Source of the DNA: Palsa-506 sp963836355 | GTDB lineage: Bacteria; Actinomycetota; Actinomycetes; Streptosporangiales; Streptosporangiaceae | Assembly (NCBI GenBank): GCA_963836355.1 | Contig: CAWIJO010000002.1 | Location: 1,240,001-1,304,000, forward strand | DNA: 64,000 nucleotides | Direction of reading: 5' to 3' | Part shown: positions 27,837 to 36,245 of the stretch, one piece after another | Numbering within the stretch: the first letter of the stretch is position 1 | How the letters are laid out: each line of letters opens with the position of its first letter | The notes under the pieces: generated by a model | The model's input: the letters and a program-made list of their open reading frames with translations, nothing else | What the model was told of the DNA's origin: nothing | Databases searched by the model: none | Program-made: the position numbers and the translations under genes

Positions 27837-28104
27837 GGCTAGATCTGACCCACTACGTTGATCTTGAAAACGACTGTGACTGGAGTGGCGCACGTCGCGA
27901 GAGTGACCCAGGCGGAGTTGCCGGACGGACCGCGAGCTCGCCCATCGAACGCCGGAAGCTCATGCAAACGACTACGCGGCCCGGGCCATGCGCGCCGGGG
28001 GCGACTGCTGCCCGCTGGGCCCGGTACAGCAGCCTGTGAAAGGAAGCAGCAGGGGATTGGCCGAATTCACATCGGGCTCATAGGAATCTCGCTGGAAGCG
28101 GCGG
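27837..28104. other. Intergenic stretch before the kinase
   Basis: About 270 nt with no supported gene. It is less GC-rich at its left end (CACTACGTTGATCTTGAAAA). The right end contains the kinase -10 element. Confidence 0.4.
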
Positions 28105-28110
28105 TAGGTT
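28105..28110 (+). promoter_or_regulatory. -10 element of the kinase gene (leaderless start)
   Basis: TAGGTT ends 7 nt before ATG 28118, and there is no ribosome site. Confidence 0.5.
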
Positions 28111-28117
28111 CGCGGCC

Positions 28118-29990
28118 ATGCACGGTGTGGTGAGAGCCGGCTGCCTGCTCGCCGGGCGGTACCGCCTGGACAATCCCATCGGCCGTGGCGCCATGGGCAT
28201 CGTCTGGCGTGGCCGGGACGAGCTGCTTGAGCGTGCCGTCGCGGTCAAGGAAGTCCGCGTCCCGGCGGTGCTCACGCCTGATGACGCCGAGATCGTCTTC
28301 CAGCGGACCCTGCGCGAGGCCAAGACCGCGGCCCGGCTGAACCATCCCGGGGTGGCGACCGTCTTCGACGTATTCGAGGAGGACGGCAGCCCTGGATCGT
28401 GATGGAACTTGTGCAGGCGCGGGCGCTCGACCAGGTCATCACCGAGGATGGCCGCTTCGCCCGCTGGCCGCGGCCCGCGTCGGTGAGTGCCTGCTCAGCG
28501 CTCTCGCCTGCGCGCATGCAGCCGGCGTGCTGCACCGGGACGTCAAGCCGAGCAACGTGCTGCTCAGCCCGGATGGCCGCGCCATACTGACCGATTTCGG
28601 CATCGCCACCTTCGAAGGGGACCCCGGGCTGACGCAGGTGGGTATGGTCATCGGCACGCCCGGGTTCACCGCGCCCGAGCGGATCCGCGGCCAGTCGGCG
28701 ACGCCAGCCGCGGACCTGTGGTCGCTCGGCGCGACCTTGTACGCGGCGGTCGAGGGCCACGGACCGTACAAGCGGGCCGGCGGCCCGGTGGCGGTCATGG
28801 CCGGGATAGTCAACGAGGCCGCGCCCCGGGCACCGTCGGCCGGACCGCTGATGCCGGTGATTGACGCCCTGCTGCATGCAGATCCCGCGGCCCGCCCGGA
28901 CGCCGAAACCGCCGCCGGCCTGCTTGCCGGGGCGGCGGCGAGTGCTCACGCCCGCGGGACCCTGCCCGGTTATCCATGGCCCTACGGTGCTACCGGGGAT
29001 GCAGGCCGGCCGGAGCGGGACGCGACGACTACCGCCTGTCCGATTCCTCCCGGTCCCGCCAGGATGCCCCCCGGCCAGCGAGGTGACCTGACCGGCCGGG
29101 ACGGAATGCTGCCCGGGCCGGACGGGATGCTGCCCGGGCCGGACGGGATGCTGCCCGGGCCGGACGGGATGCTGCCCGGGCCGGACGGGATGCTGCCCGG
29201 GCCGGACGGGATGCTGCCCGGGCCGGACGGGAGCCCGGCGCCTGGCGGACCTGCCTGACTCCGCTAGCTTGCCCGATTCCGCCGGCCTGCCCGCATTCCT
29301 CGACATGCCTGCGTTTCCTGGCGTACCTGCCTTCCCGGAGTTGCCCGACTTCCCGGCCGGACCGGCCTTCGCTGGCAGGCCGCAGTCCGCCGATCAGCCC
29401 GCTCCCCGCCGCCCGGCACGCGGATCCCGGTCCGGCCGCTAGGGCCGCAACCCGCGGAACAGGCCGGGCCGTGCGCCTGCGGCTGCCCTTGCTGCAATCG
29501 TCGTGCTCGCGGCGGGCCTGCTCGGCGGGCTGGCCTATGCCCGCTCCGTCGGCGGCCAGCCCGCCGCGCCGACCGGCAGCAGTCTCCGGCTGGGGGCCAG
29601 CAGTCATGCCGCCGGCCGGGCGCAGGTTACGGCTGGCCACGGCAGCGCTTCGTCCCCGGCCAGCGCGGATCCTGGCCCGGCCGGTCCTGGCGCGGCGCGG
29701 GCAGACACCACCGGAGTTGGCCGGGCCGGAGCCGGCCCGGCCGGAACCGGCGGCATCAGCCGCACGTCAGCGGCCGGTCCCGGCCCGGCCGCCAGCAAGC
29801 CAGCCACCGCGCCCCCGGCCGGCTACCGCTGGTACACGGTCTCCGCCTGGTCAGCCTGGCTACCATCGGCCGGCGGCAGCCATACGCGATCGGCATGTCC
29901 GCGCCCAGGCCAGACGCCCCGGCCGCCAGGGCGATCTTCCGGGAGATGCTGCAAACATTCCGGCCAGCGCCGTAGCACGCCGGGCGGTCA
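28118..29990 (+). pseudogene. Ser/Thr protein kinase, frameshifted (PknB-like, membrane-anchored)
   Basis: The kinase domain is spread over three frames. Frame 1 (28118 to about 28390) has the P-loop GRGAMGIVWRGRD and the VAVKEV lysine. Frame 2 continues with VMELVQARALDQVI. Frame 3 has HRDVKPSNVLLS, the DFG loop and GTPGFTAPERI. Each transition (about 28388-28393 and 28451-28462) is explained by one lost base; restoring both gives an uninterrupted 381-codon frame to 29258. Beyond that, a further frame encodes one membrane helix (AAIVVLAAGLLGGLAYARS) and an extracellular tail with GYRWYTV, after an in-frame TAG. The gene is either inactive or miscalled at several sites. The end is approximate. 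Confidence 0.8.
29100..29225 (+). repeat. 21-bp in-frame tandem repeat, 6 copies
   Basis: Unit codes Asp-Gly-Met-Leu-Pro-Gly-Pro; five copies are identical and the first differs by one base. It lies in the juxtamembrane linker region of the kinase gene. Confidence 0.95.
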
Positions 29991-30002
29991 GCCGGAAAGC
30001 AG

Positions 30003-30033
30003 CTGGCCCTCCCCGTGCGGCGGGGAGGGCCAG
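30003..30033. terminator. Strong hairpin between the kinase locus and the C40 gene
   Basis: Perfect 12-bp arms CTGGCCCTCCCC and GGGGAGGGCCAG with a 7-nt loop. It lies 96 nt past the stop of the minus-strand hydrolase operon and past the plus-strand kinase locus, so it may terminate both. Confidence 0.75.
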
Positions 30034-30064
30034 CGTGCTGTCAGTTAGCCGGGCAGCCGGAGCC

Positions 30065-30148
30065 GGAGCCAGCTAGCCAGCGTGCCGGATCCGGAGCCAG
30101 CTAGCCAGCGTGCCCGATCCGGAGCCAGCTAGCCAGCGTGCCGGATCC
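30065..30148. repeat. 28-bp tandem repeat, 3 copies, over the 3' end of the C40 gene
   Basis: The unit begins GGAGCCAGCTAGCCAGCGTG and is 28 nt long. Copies start at 30065, 30093 and 30121, with one base change in the middle copy. The third copy contains the last codons and TAG stop of the NlpC/P60 gene, so the gene end has been duplicated twice downstream. 28 is not a multiple of three. Confidence 0.9.
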
Positions 30149-30710
30149 GGAAATACATCGTCGGACGCCACCAGCGGCTTATCCGGTGCCAGCCGATCCG
30201 GGTGCCGGAATGCAGCGCGCCAAGAGTGTACCTGTGGCCGGCGACCAGTTCGACGTGCCCGGTTCCGTAGAACGCGAGATCGCCCTTCTTCGCCCGGCGG
30301 TGGCTTACCCGCACCAGCCGCGAGGAAGCCAGCATGTCGGCCGTGTCCCGGCCGAAGTGCAGGTGTACGTGCCGGTAGGCGGCCATGACGAGACCGGAGC
30401 AGTCGAAGCAGCCGCTTGTCCCGCCCCAGCAGTAGGGCTTGCCGTGCTGATGCGCGGCCCAGATGTAGGCCCGCAGGCGGCGGGACCGATGGTAGCGGCG
30501 GGTGGCCGCCGCCCGGCCAGTGTGCGCCGTCCCGCGGGACGGCGCCGCCCCGGTCGCCGCTGCCGCCGGACCTGCAGCGGCGGCCGGACTGGCCGCCGCG
30601 GCCGCGCTCACCGTAGCCGCGTGCGCGACCTGGTGGGTGGACAGCGCCGGAAGGACAGCGACGGCGGCCACGAAGGCGATAGTCAGCGTGCGCTTTATCG
30701 TGAGCAACAT
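30129..30710 (-). CDS. Secreted NlpC/P60 (C40) cell-wall hydrolase
   Basis: A 193-residue secreted cysteine peptidase that would cut peptide stems of peptidoglycan. Signal peptide at residues 1-32 (basic start, hydrophobic core, HQVAHA cleavage region), then an Ala-rich linker. The NlpC/P60 domain is at about 78-193, with catalytic Cys104 in CFDCSGLVMAAY and His152 in GTGHVELVAG. ATG 30710 has GGGAG upstream and lies 17 nt after the transglycosylase-like gene, so the two form an operon. Confidence 0.88.
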   Translation of the reverse strand: MLLTIKRTLTIAFVAAVAVLPALSTHQVAHAATVSAAAAASPAAAAGPAAAATGAAPSRGTAHTGRAAATRRYHRSRRLRAYIWAAHQHGKPYCWGGTSGCFDCSGLVMAAYRHVHLHFGRDTADMLASSRLVRVSHRRAKKGDLAFYGTGHVELVAGHRYTLGALHSGTRIGWHRISRWWRPTMYFRIRHAG

Positions 30711-30727
30711 GATTTCTCCCGCCTCGC

Positions 30728-31564
30728 CTAGTACGAGCCCGTAGCGAGCGAGTGATCCCACGCGCCGCAGGGCGAGCCGTAGATATCCCTGATGTAGCCG
30801 AGTCCCCACCGGATCTGAGTGGCGGGGTTCGTCTGCCAGTCCGCGCCGGCGCTGGCCATCTTCGATCCCGGCAGTGCCTGCGGGATGCCGAAGGCGCCGC
30901 TTGGGTTAGCGGCAGCGGGATTCCAGCCGCTCTCCCTGGTCCACAGGCTGTTCAGGCAGCCGAACTCGCTCGATGACCAGCCATAAGAGCCGAGCATCGC
31001 CATCGCGATCTGCTGTGGTGAGCCGGAAGGCTGCGCCGTTGCCCGAGCGGCCCGCCGATGCGCGGCGCGCTGGGCCGCGGCGGCCTGCTGTGCGGCGCGA
31101 GCGGCTTCCCGGCGCCTGGCGGCCTGCCTGCGTGCCCGCCGGGCCGCGGCGCGCCTGGCCTCCAGCGCCAGGCGCTGGTTGTGATAAGCAACGGACCAGG
31201 GCTTGAAGAGCAGCAGCTGATTGCCGATCTGCGCGGCAGCGGCGTGCTTTGTTGCCTTATCAGTCGCCTTGCGGCCTATGCCGGCGGTGTCCGCGGCGGT
31301 CACGGCGCCGGCCGCGATCAGATTCGCCCCGGCGGCCGAGATAGCGGCCGGTGCTGCAGCTTGCTGCAAGTCCGGGTTCGGTGACGCCGCGGCCGGCTGA
31401 TCCGCAGCGCTGGCCGGCCAGATTCCCATGGTGGCCGAGGCAACCGCCGCCACCGCGACGGTCGAGCCAGTTACCGCAATCGTGAGTCGTGAGGTTTTCC
31501 CGTGCTTAGAGGGGTTACGCGGGATACGGGACAAGATGTTCCCTTTGTCGGGCGTGTCAGGCAC
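30728..31564 (-). CDS. Secreted transglycosylase-like protein (aggregation-promoting-factor type)
   Basis: A 278-residue protein with a signal peptide or anchor at about residues 27-53, an Ala-rich region, and a long Arg/Ala helical coiled-coil linker. The C-terminal domain (about 190-278) reads IAMAMLGSYGWSSSEFGCLNSLWTRESGWNP, given here in part, then GAFGIPQALPGSKMASAG and IRWGLGYIRDIYGSPCGAW. This matches the lysozyme-like/SLT-related domain with the catalytic Glu in RESGW. GTG 31564 or TTG 31534 (with AAGGG upstream) may be the start. A paralogue with the same domain lies at 32123. Confidence 0.85.
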   Translation of the reverse strand: MPDTPDKGNILSRIPRNPSKHGKTSRLTIAVTGSTVAVAAVASATMGIWPASAADQPAAASPNPDLQQAAAPAAISAAGANLIAAGAVTAADTAGIGRKATDKATKHAAAAQIGNQLLLFKPWSVAYHNQRLALEARRAAARRARRQAARRREAARAAQQAAAAQRAAHRRAARATAQPSGSPQQIAMAMLGSYGWSSSEFGCLNSLWTRESGWNPAAANPSGAFGIPQALPGSKMASAGADWQTNPATQIRWGLGYIRDIYGSPCGAWDHSLATGSY

Positions 31565-32002
31565 GCTCGGCGTCCACCCTGGCGCGGCCTGCCGCGCCGA
31601 AGGCGCAGGCAGACCGTGGCGCGCGGACGTGACGCGGGTCAGGGCGACGAGTTACGTAAAGGTAACCATCACGCACGCGGGGTGCTGTCTGAGACCCACA
31701 CTGCCTAACGAATGAGCTGTTCGTGCCCGCAATCGACACTATTCCCCTATGAGGTAAGTCACAGTGCGACTGTCCAAGATGCGGGCTTTGACGACTGGAC
31801 CACCTGTGGCGAGTGGGTTGTCGCTACTTATGGTCGTCTATTGAGACCCAGGACACATCACCGTAGCGTAACGATGACGGCCCGGATTCTTACTCCGAGT
31901 TATCAGAACTGGCCGGGCGGCGGAATTAGAGTTGCCGAATTTATGGATTCTTAATCATCCGCGGCCGGGCGCAGTTTCCCTAATGCCGCGTTTCCGCCGG
32001 GT
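31565..32002. other. Regulatory-looking intergenic region
   Basis: Between the two transglycosylase-like genes. The part at 31690-31970 is much less GC-rich than its surroundings, as in promoter or leader regions. It contains the inverted repeat GTTAC-N6-GTAAC around 31651-31666. I looked for the conserved GGGGGAACC and GGGGTGAAT blocks of the cyclic di-AMP (ydaO) riboswitch that precedes such genes in Streptomyces and did not find them on either strand. Confidence 0.4.
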
Positions 32003-32024
32003 GCCCCCGGCGCCGCCCGGGGGC
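32003..32024 (-). terminator. GC hairpin downstream of the second transglycosylase-like gene
   Basis: Arms GCCCCCGG and CCGGGGGC with a 6-nt loop, about 100 nt past the stop at 32123, in a very GC-rich block with further pairing potential. Confidence 0.5.
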
Positions 32025-32122
32025 CCGGCAGCCCGCCGCCGGGGGCCGGTCCGGCGCAGCCGACCGGGGGCCCGGCCGACAGCCGGCTGCCGACGCTGCG
32101 GCACCGCGGGTGCCTAACACCG

Positions 32123-32806
32123 TCAGTACCAGCCGTGCGCTTCCCAGAACGACCATGCGCTGCAGGGATCACCGTAGCGGCCCTGGATATAGCCCAGGCC
32201 CCACTTGATCTGAGTGGTCGCGTTCGTCTGCCAGTCAGGCCCGGCGCTGGCCATCTTGGAGCCCGGCAGGGCCTGCGGGATCCCGTAAGCGCCGCTGGCG
32301 TTCTCTGCGGTCACGTTCCAGCCGCTCTCGCGGGTCCAGATGTTGTCGAGGCAGGAGAAGTAGGTGCTCGGCTTCCAGCCGAATGACGACAGCATGCTGG
32401 AGGCAATCGACTGGGCTGTCCCCGGGCTGGGCGGCGGAGCGGTCCCGGGCGGCGGGGTAGCCGGGACGCCTGGGGCACCAGGGGAAGATGCGGCAGGATC
32501 CGGGGTCGCGGCGGCCGATGGCCTGGTCGCCAGCTTCGGCGTGCCCACCAGGTTGAGCGTCTTCGTGGCGGCATCCATCAAGATCATGTGCTGGCGGTCC
32601 TGCTCCAGCAGGGCAACTGAACGGGTGCCCGGGATGCCGGCCACCACCATTGCCGCCGGGTCAGCGCCAGCCCGCGCCCGGGCCAGGTAGACGGCAGTGC
32701 CGGCGCCGCCGATCCCGGCGACGAAAACGGCCATCACGAGCAGGAAAACTCCAGTCCGCCGGCGCTCGCGCGTCCTAGCCGGGCCGGGCCTCCGGTGTCG
32801 TGACAA
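32123..32806 (-). CDS. Secreted transglycosylase-like protein, paralogue
   Basis: About 227 residues from TTG 32806, chosen because GAAGGA lies 5 nt upstream; GTG 32845 is a longer alternative. A basic N-terminus precedes one membrane/signal helix (VFLLVMAVFVAGIGGAGTAV). After it come a 60-residue domain, a Pro-rich linker and a C-terminal lysozyme-like domain. That domain is nearly the same as in the 30728 gene: LDNIWTRESGWNV, GAYGIPQALPGSKMASAG and IKWGLGYIQGRYGDPCSAW. It probably acts on peptidoglycan outside the membrane. Confidence 0.85.
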   Translation of the reverse strand: MSRHRRPGPARTRERRRTGVFLLVMAVFVAGIGGAGTAVYLARARAGADPAAMVVAGIPGTRSVALLEQDRQHMILMDAATKTLNLVGTPKLATRPSAAATPDPAASSPGAPGVPATPPPGTAPPPSPGTAQSIASSMLSSFGWKPSTYFSCLDNIWTRESGWNVTAENASGAYGIPQALPGSKMASAGPDWQTNATTQIKWGLGYIQGRYGDPCSAWSFWEAHGWY

Positions 32807-32845
32807 TGCAGTCCTTCCGTCGGTCAAACACGCCAAGCGGAACAC

Positions 32846-33181
32846 TTAACGCGCGGACCGCTGCGGTTCAGGGCAGCGAGTCGCCTGCCGACCAGGCCTA
32901 TATCCAACGCGGCCAGCAGAATCATTAACGGGACAGAACCCGGTTTGCTGCTGGGTCCCAGCGCCGTTGGCGAACCACATTGCCAGAACCGAAGGAGGTG
33001 ATCCAAGCGATTCCGCATAAAAAGCTGGGCCGGCGCGGCGCGATTAGCGCGGCGCGGATCACAGTTTGGCAATACGTAATGGAACAATTACCAGCGGTAA
33101 GAACGGCCGAGCTGTGATCACAACTTGAGGCCCGGCCCGGAGCGAGCCGCCGGTGACTACCGCCGGCGCTGGCTATGGCGC
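32846..33181. other. Intergenic stretch with an extended anti-16S sequence
   Basis: About 340 nt between divergent genes. At 32992-33005 lies a 14-nt exact complement of the 16S rRNA 3' end (AAGGAGGTGATCCA). Downstream is a 35-codon frame (33010-33114, stop 33115-33117) without a normal start codon at the expected spacing. No gene is called. Confidence 0.4.
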
Positions 33182-33187
33182 TAGTTT
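33182..33187 (+). promoter_or_regulatory. -10 element of the rhomboid gene (leaderless start)
   Basis: TAGTTT ends 6 nt before ATG 33194, with no ribosome site in between. Confidence 0.55.
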
Positions 33188-33193
33188 TCAAAC

Positions 33194-33925
33194 ATGGCCA
33201 GCATTAGACCGCCCGCCCGCCGCGGGACCTGGGACGTAGGCGCCGGCGATCCGGCCACGGTGCTCGCCGGGGCGAGAAAGGCTCTGTTCGTGATGGTGGG
33301 GTTCCTCGCCGTCATCTGGGTAGTCCAGCTCGCCAACGCGGCCGACCACTACCAGCTCATCCAGAGCTACGGCATCAGGCCGCGCGACCCGGGCAGCCTG
33401 CCTGACCTGCTGACCGCGCCGTTCCTGCATGTCAGCTGGGCGCATATTGAGGGCAACTCAGGGCCACTGTTCATCTTCGGCTTCCTCGCGGCCTACCGCG
33501 GGGTGACCAAGTTCTTCGCCGTCACCGCGATCGTCATCCTGACCAGCGGGCTCGGCGCCTGGCTGACTGAGAGCGCGCACACGGTCGGCGTGGGCGCCAG
33601 CGGCGTCGTGTTCGGCTACTTCGGCTACATCATGGTCCGCGGGATCTTCGACCGGCACGCGATCGACCTGCTGATCGGAGCGGTGATGGCGCTCTGCTTC
33701 GCCTACCAGTTCTCCGTGCTGCTGCCGCAGGCGGGCATCGGCTGGCAGGCACACATCGGCGGGCTGGCCGGCGGCATCCTGGCGGGCTGGGTGCTGCGGG
33801 AGCGGCGGCCGAAGGCAGCCGCGCGGCCGCCACGGCCGGGTGGCACGGGCCGGCCGCTGGCCGCGTCATCCGCCGATGGGCCGCGCGCGGACCTGCACAA
33901 GCAGCTCGACGATCTCGGTCTCTGA
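33194..33925 (+). CDS. Rhomboid family intramembrane serine protease
   Basis: A 243-residue membrane protease with six predicted helices. The catalytic dyad is Ser136 in GVGASGVVFGYFGY and His187 in WQAHIGGLAGG. The oxyanion-side motif HIEGN (His84, Asn88) is in the helix after the first loop, as in other rhomboids. The C-terminal 45 residues are a Pro/Arg-rich cytoplasmic tail. ATG 33194 fits both topology and the leaderless promoter. Substrates are unknown. Confidence 0.92.
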   Translation: MASIRPPARRGTWDVGAGDPATVLAGARKALFVMVGFLAVIWVVQLANAADHYQLIQSYGIRPRDPGSLPDLLTAPFLHVSWAHIEGNSGPLFIFGFLAAYRGVTKFFAVTAIVILTSGLGAWLTESAHTVGVGASGVVFGYFGYIMVRGIFDRHAIDLLIGAVMALCFAYQFSVLLPQAGIGWQAHIGGLAGGILAGWVLRERRPKAAARPPRPGGTGRPLAASSADGPRADLHKQLDDLGL

Positions 33926-33957
33926 CCGGAACCGGCGATTCAGCAGACGTGGCGCCG

Positions 33958-34836
33958 ATGTCCGTTGTCGATGCGCATCATCACCTCTGGGATCTTTCCG
34001 CGCACCACCAGCCCTGGCTCGCGAGCGCGGCCGAGCTCGCGCCGCTGCGCAGGAACTTCGGCATCGCCGACCTGGCAGCCGCGGCCGCCGGACAGGATGT
34101 CACCGCTACCGTCTTGGTGCAGACGGTCAGCGAACCCTGGGAAACACCGGAGATGCTGGCCCTGGCCGCGGCCGGCGGCCTGGTCGCCGGGGTGGTCGGC
34201 TGGGTCGACCTGGAGTCCCCCGGCGTTGCCGACTCGATCGCCGCGCTCAGCACGCTGCCCGGAGGTGCCCGGCTGGCAGGCATCCGGCACCCGCTGCTCG
34301 CCGAGCCGGATGCGCGTTGGCTGGCCCGGCCAGCGGTGCTCCGCGGCCTGGCAGCGGTAGCGGCGGCCGGGCTAGCCTATGACATCGTCGGGGAGCCCCG
34401 GCACCTGCCCGCCGCGGCAGCAGCCGCGCGGGCACTGCCGGACCTGCAATTCGTCCTCGATCACCTGGGCAACCCGGACCTGACGCCGGAGCTGCCCCGA
34501 TCCTGGGCGGACCCGATCCTGGCGCTCGCCGTGCTGCCGAACGTGGCAGCCAAGCTGTCCGGCGTCCTCGGCGAGCCTGCCCCGGGCCAGGCGACGACCG
34601 CGGATTCCAGCGGCCGGGTGGATGTCACCCACATCCGGCCGTACTACGAGACCGCGCTGACCGCATTCGGCCCGGAGCGGCTGATGTTCGGCTCGGACTG
34701 GCCGGTCAGCACGCTGCACGCCAGCTACGCCGACATCCACACGGCGGCGCGCGCGCTGACCGCGTCGCTCAGCCCGGCCGAGCAGGCCGCCATCTTCAGC
34801 GCCACCGCCAGGCGCATCTACCGGCTTCGCGGCTAA
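33958..34836 (+). CDS. Amidohydrolase-2 family hydrolase (COG3618, fuconolactonase-like)
   Basis: A 292-residue TIM-barrel hydrolase. The metal-site motif DAHHHLWDLS is at the N-terminus. GIRHPLL follows in the middle, DHLGNPD on a later strand, and FGSDWPV carries the catalytic Asp near the C-terminus. The pattern matches L-fuconolactonase and related lactonases or 2-pyrone-4,6-dicarboxylate hydrolases. ATG 33958 is used; GTG 33949 is possible. Its stop codon overlaps the convergent YjbR gene by 4 nt. Confidence 0.88.
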   Translation: MSVVDAHHHLWDLSAHHQPWLASAAELAPLRRNFGIADLAAAAAGQDVTATVLVQTVSEPWETPEMLALAAAGGLVAGVVGWVDLESPGVADSIAALSTLPGGARLAGIRHPLLAEPDARWLARPAVLRGLAAVAAAGLAYDIVGEPRHLPAAAAAARALPDLQFVLDHLGNPDLTPELPRSWADPILALAVLPNVAAKLSGVLGEPAPGQATTADSSGRVDVTHIRPYYETALTAFGPERLMFGSDWPVSTLHASYADIHTAARALTASLSPAEQAAIFSATARRIYRLRG

Positions 34837-35201
34837 CCGCCCGCTGACCATGGGCCAGCCTGTTGCGCGTCGAACGCGGCCACCAGGTGCCGCGGCGCGC
34901 GCAGCCGCCACGACTCCGTCATCAGCTCGGCGAGCTCGGCGACATCGATCGCGCTGAACCGGACCAGTACCGTCGGGTGGCCGTCATAGTGCGGCGTGGT
35001 GAAGAACTTGGCCGGCTCGGCGGCGATCAGCTCCTGCTTCTCTTCCAGCCCGGCGCACCAGACCAGCAGCACGTCGCCCTCATCCCGGATCCGGGCGAAC
35101 AGCCGGTCCGCTACCCGGAACCCTGGCATCCCGTAGGAGAGCCGCTCGCTGGCCCCCGGTAGCCCGGCAGCCACCCGCCGCACGTCATCAGCGCCGATCA
35201 T
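34833..35201 (-). CDS. MmcQ/YjbR family DNA-binding-like protein
   Basis: A 122-residue protein of the YjbR (CyaY-like fold) family, with the typical GLPGASERLSYGMPGFRVADRLFARI and VLLVWCAGLEEKQELIAAEPAKFFTTPHYDGHPTVLVRF, both read here in parts. ATG 35201 gives the expected length. It is convergent with the amidohydrolase. Biochemical role unproven. Confidence 0.88.
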   Translation of the reverse strand: MIGADDVRRVAAGLPGASERLSYGMPGFRVADRLFARIRDEGDVLLVWCAGLEEKQELIAAEPAKFFTTPHYDGHPTVLVRFSAIDVAELAELMTESWRLRAPRHLVAAFDAQQAGPWSAGG

Positions 35202-35280
35202 CGTTCACCATCCCGGACGGGACACCCCGGTCCCTGACCATACCTGCCCCCGCCGGAGCCGCTACCAGGTCGGGCGGCCG

Positions 35281-35686
35281 CTAGGCGCGCCGGCAGGCAA
35301 GCGCACAGCCCGCACTCACCAGCAAGGCAGCGATCACCGCCGTTCCTGCGGCGGCCACCAGCGCCTGCCCGGCCGGGTGGCCGGCGAGACCGTGAACGCG
35401 GAAATAAGCTGCCTGGTCGGCGGCGCGCCGGGTATCACGATCTCGCCGAGGCAGCAGCGGGCCCCGGCCAGCACCGCCCAGGCGCGGCGGTCAAGCACTG
35501 GTCGGCTCAGCACCGACCCGAAGGCCAGGCCGGCCAGGACGGCCAGCAGGTGCGCCGCCAGGCCGGCCGCCGCGGTGCCGCCGGACGCCGGATGGCCGGT
35601 GATCAGCGGAAGACCAGGACCGGCGCGACCCATCGCTGGGCCCGGACCGCGTCGGCAGCCAGGTAGCGCAGCAGCGCGAGCGTCAT
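35281..35686 (-). pseudogene. ABC permease remnant
   Basis: ATG 35686 opens a normal permease N-terminus (MTLALLRYLAADAVRAQRWV) but stops after 27 codons. In other frames further down come membrane-like segments (AAGLAAHLLAVLAGLAFGSV, EIVIPGAPPTRQ) and a final helix (ALVAAAGTAVIAALLVSAGC) ending at TAG 35281. This is a permease that has lost its middle and acquired frameshifts. It follows an equally damaged ATPase on the same strand. Confidence 0.65.
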
Positions 35687-35733
35687 CCGGCGCCGCCCGG
35701 GCGGCCCGGCAATTCGCGTCCACCCGACCGGAA

Positions 35734-36201
35734 CTACCAGCCGCTGCCGAGCGCCCGGCGCAAGAACGCGTCCCCGTCCGACGTGCGCACCCCGACCGGC
35801 CCGCGAGCCGCATCGTGATCCCAGCTCAGTACGCCCGGCATCCGCGCAAGCTCGGCCGCTGGTGCCGCCGGGGCGGCTTCCGCCAGCGCCCGGCCGCCCA
35901 GGCCGCCATCAGGCTCGTCGAGTACCAGCAGCCGCACCGGCGCCAGCAGCGCCTGGGCCAGCGCCACCTGCTGGCAGTTACCGCGCGGCAAAGTCCCGAT
36001 GGGCACGTCCGGTCCGGGCGCCAGCGCCAGCCGGGTTAATAGCACCCGGGAGCGCGCGGCCGCCGCCGCGGGTGCCAGCCCGCGCAGCCACCCCATATGG
36101 GTCAGGTACTGATCTGCCGTCATCCGCGGCCGGGCCGGCAGCCGCTCGGGCACGGCGGCAGCCGCCCGAGGGCACGGACATTCCGGATTTGATCGTGTCA
36201 T
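35734..36201 (-). pseudogene. Truncated ABC ATPase lacking Walker A
   Basis: A 155-codon frame coding the second half of an ABC ATPase: the helical domain, a degenerate signature LPRGNCQQVALAQALL, and Walker B LLVLDEPDGGL. The first 80 or so residues with the P-loop and Q-loop are missing, so it cannot bind ATP normally. With the permease remnant at 35281 it forms the decayed end of the ABC operon. Confidence 0.7.
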
Positions 36202-36245
36202 GCCCGGGCCGGCCACCCGACGGCGGCACCGGCCTGTGGCCAGCG

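Noticed and set aside
31651..31666. GTTAC-N6-GTAAC inverted repeat as a defined operator
   Set aside because: The arms are only five bases and I could not connect it to a known regulator; kept only as a remark in the intergenic entry.
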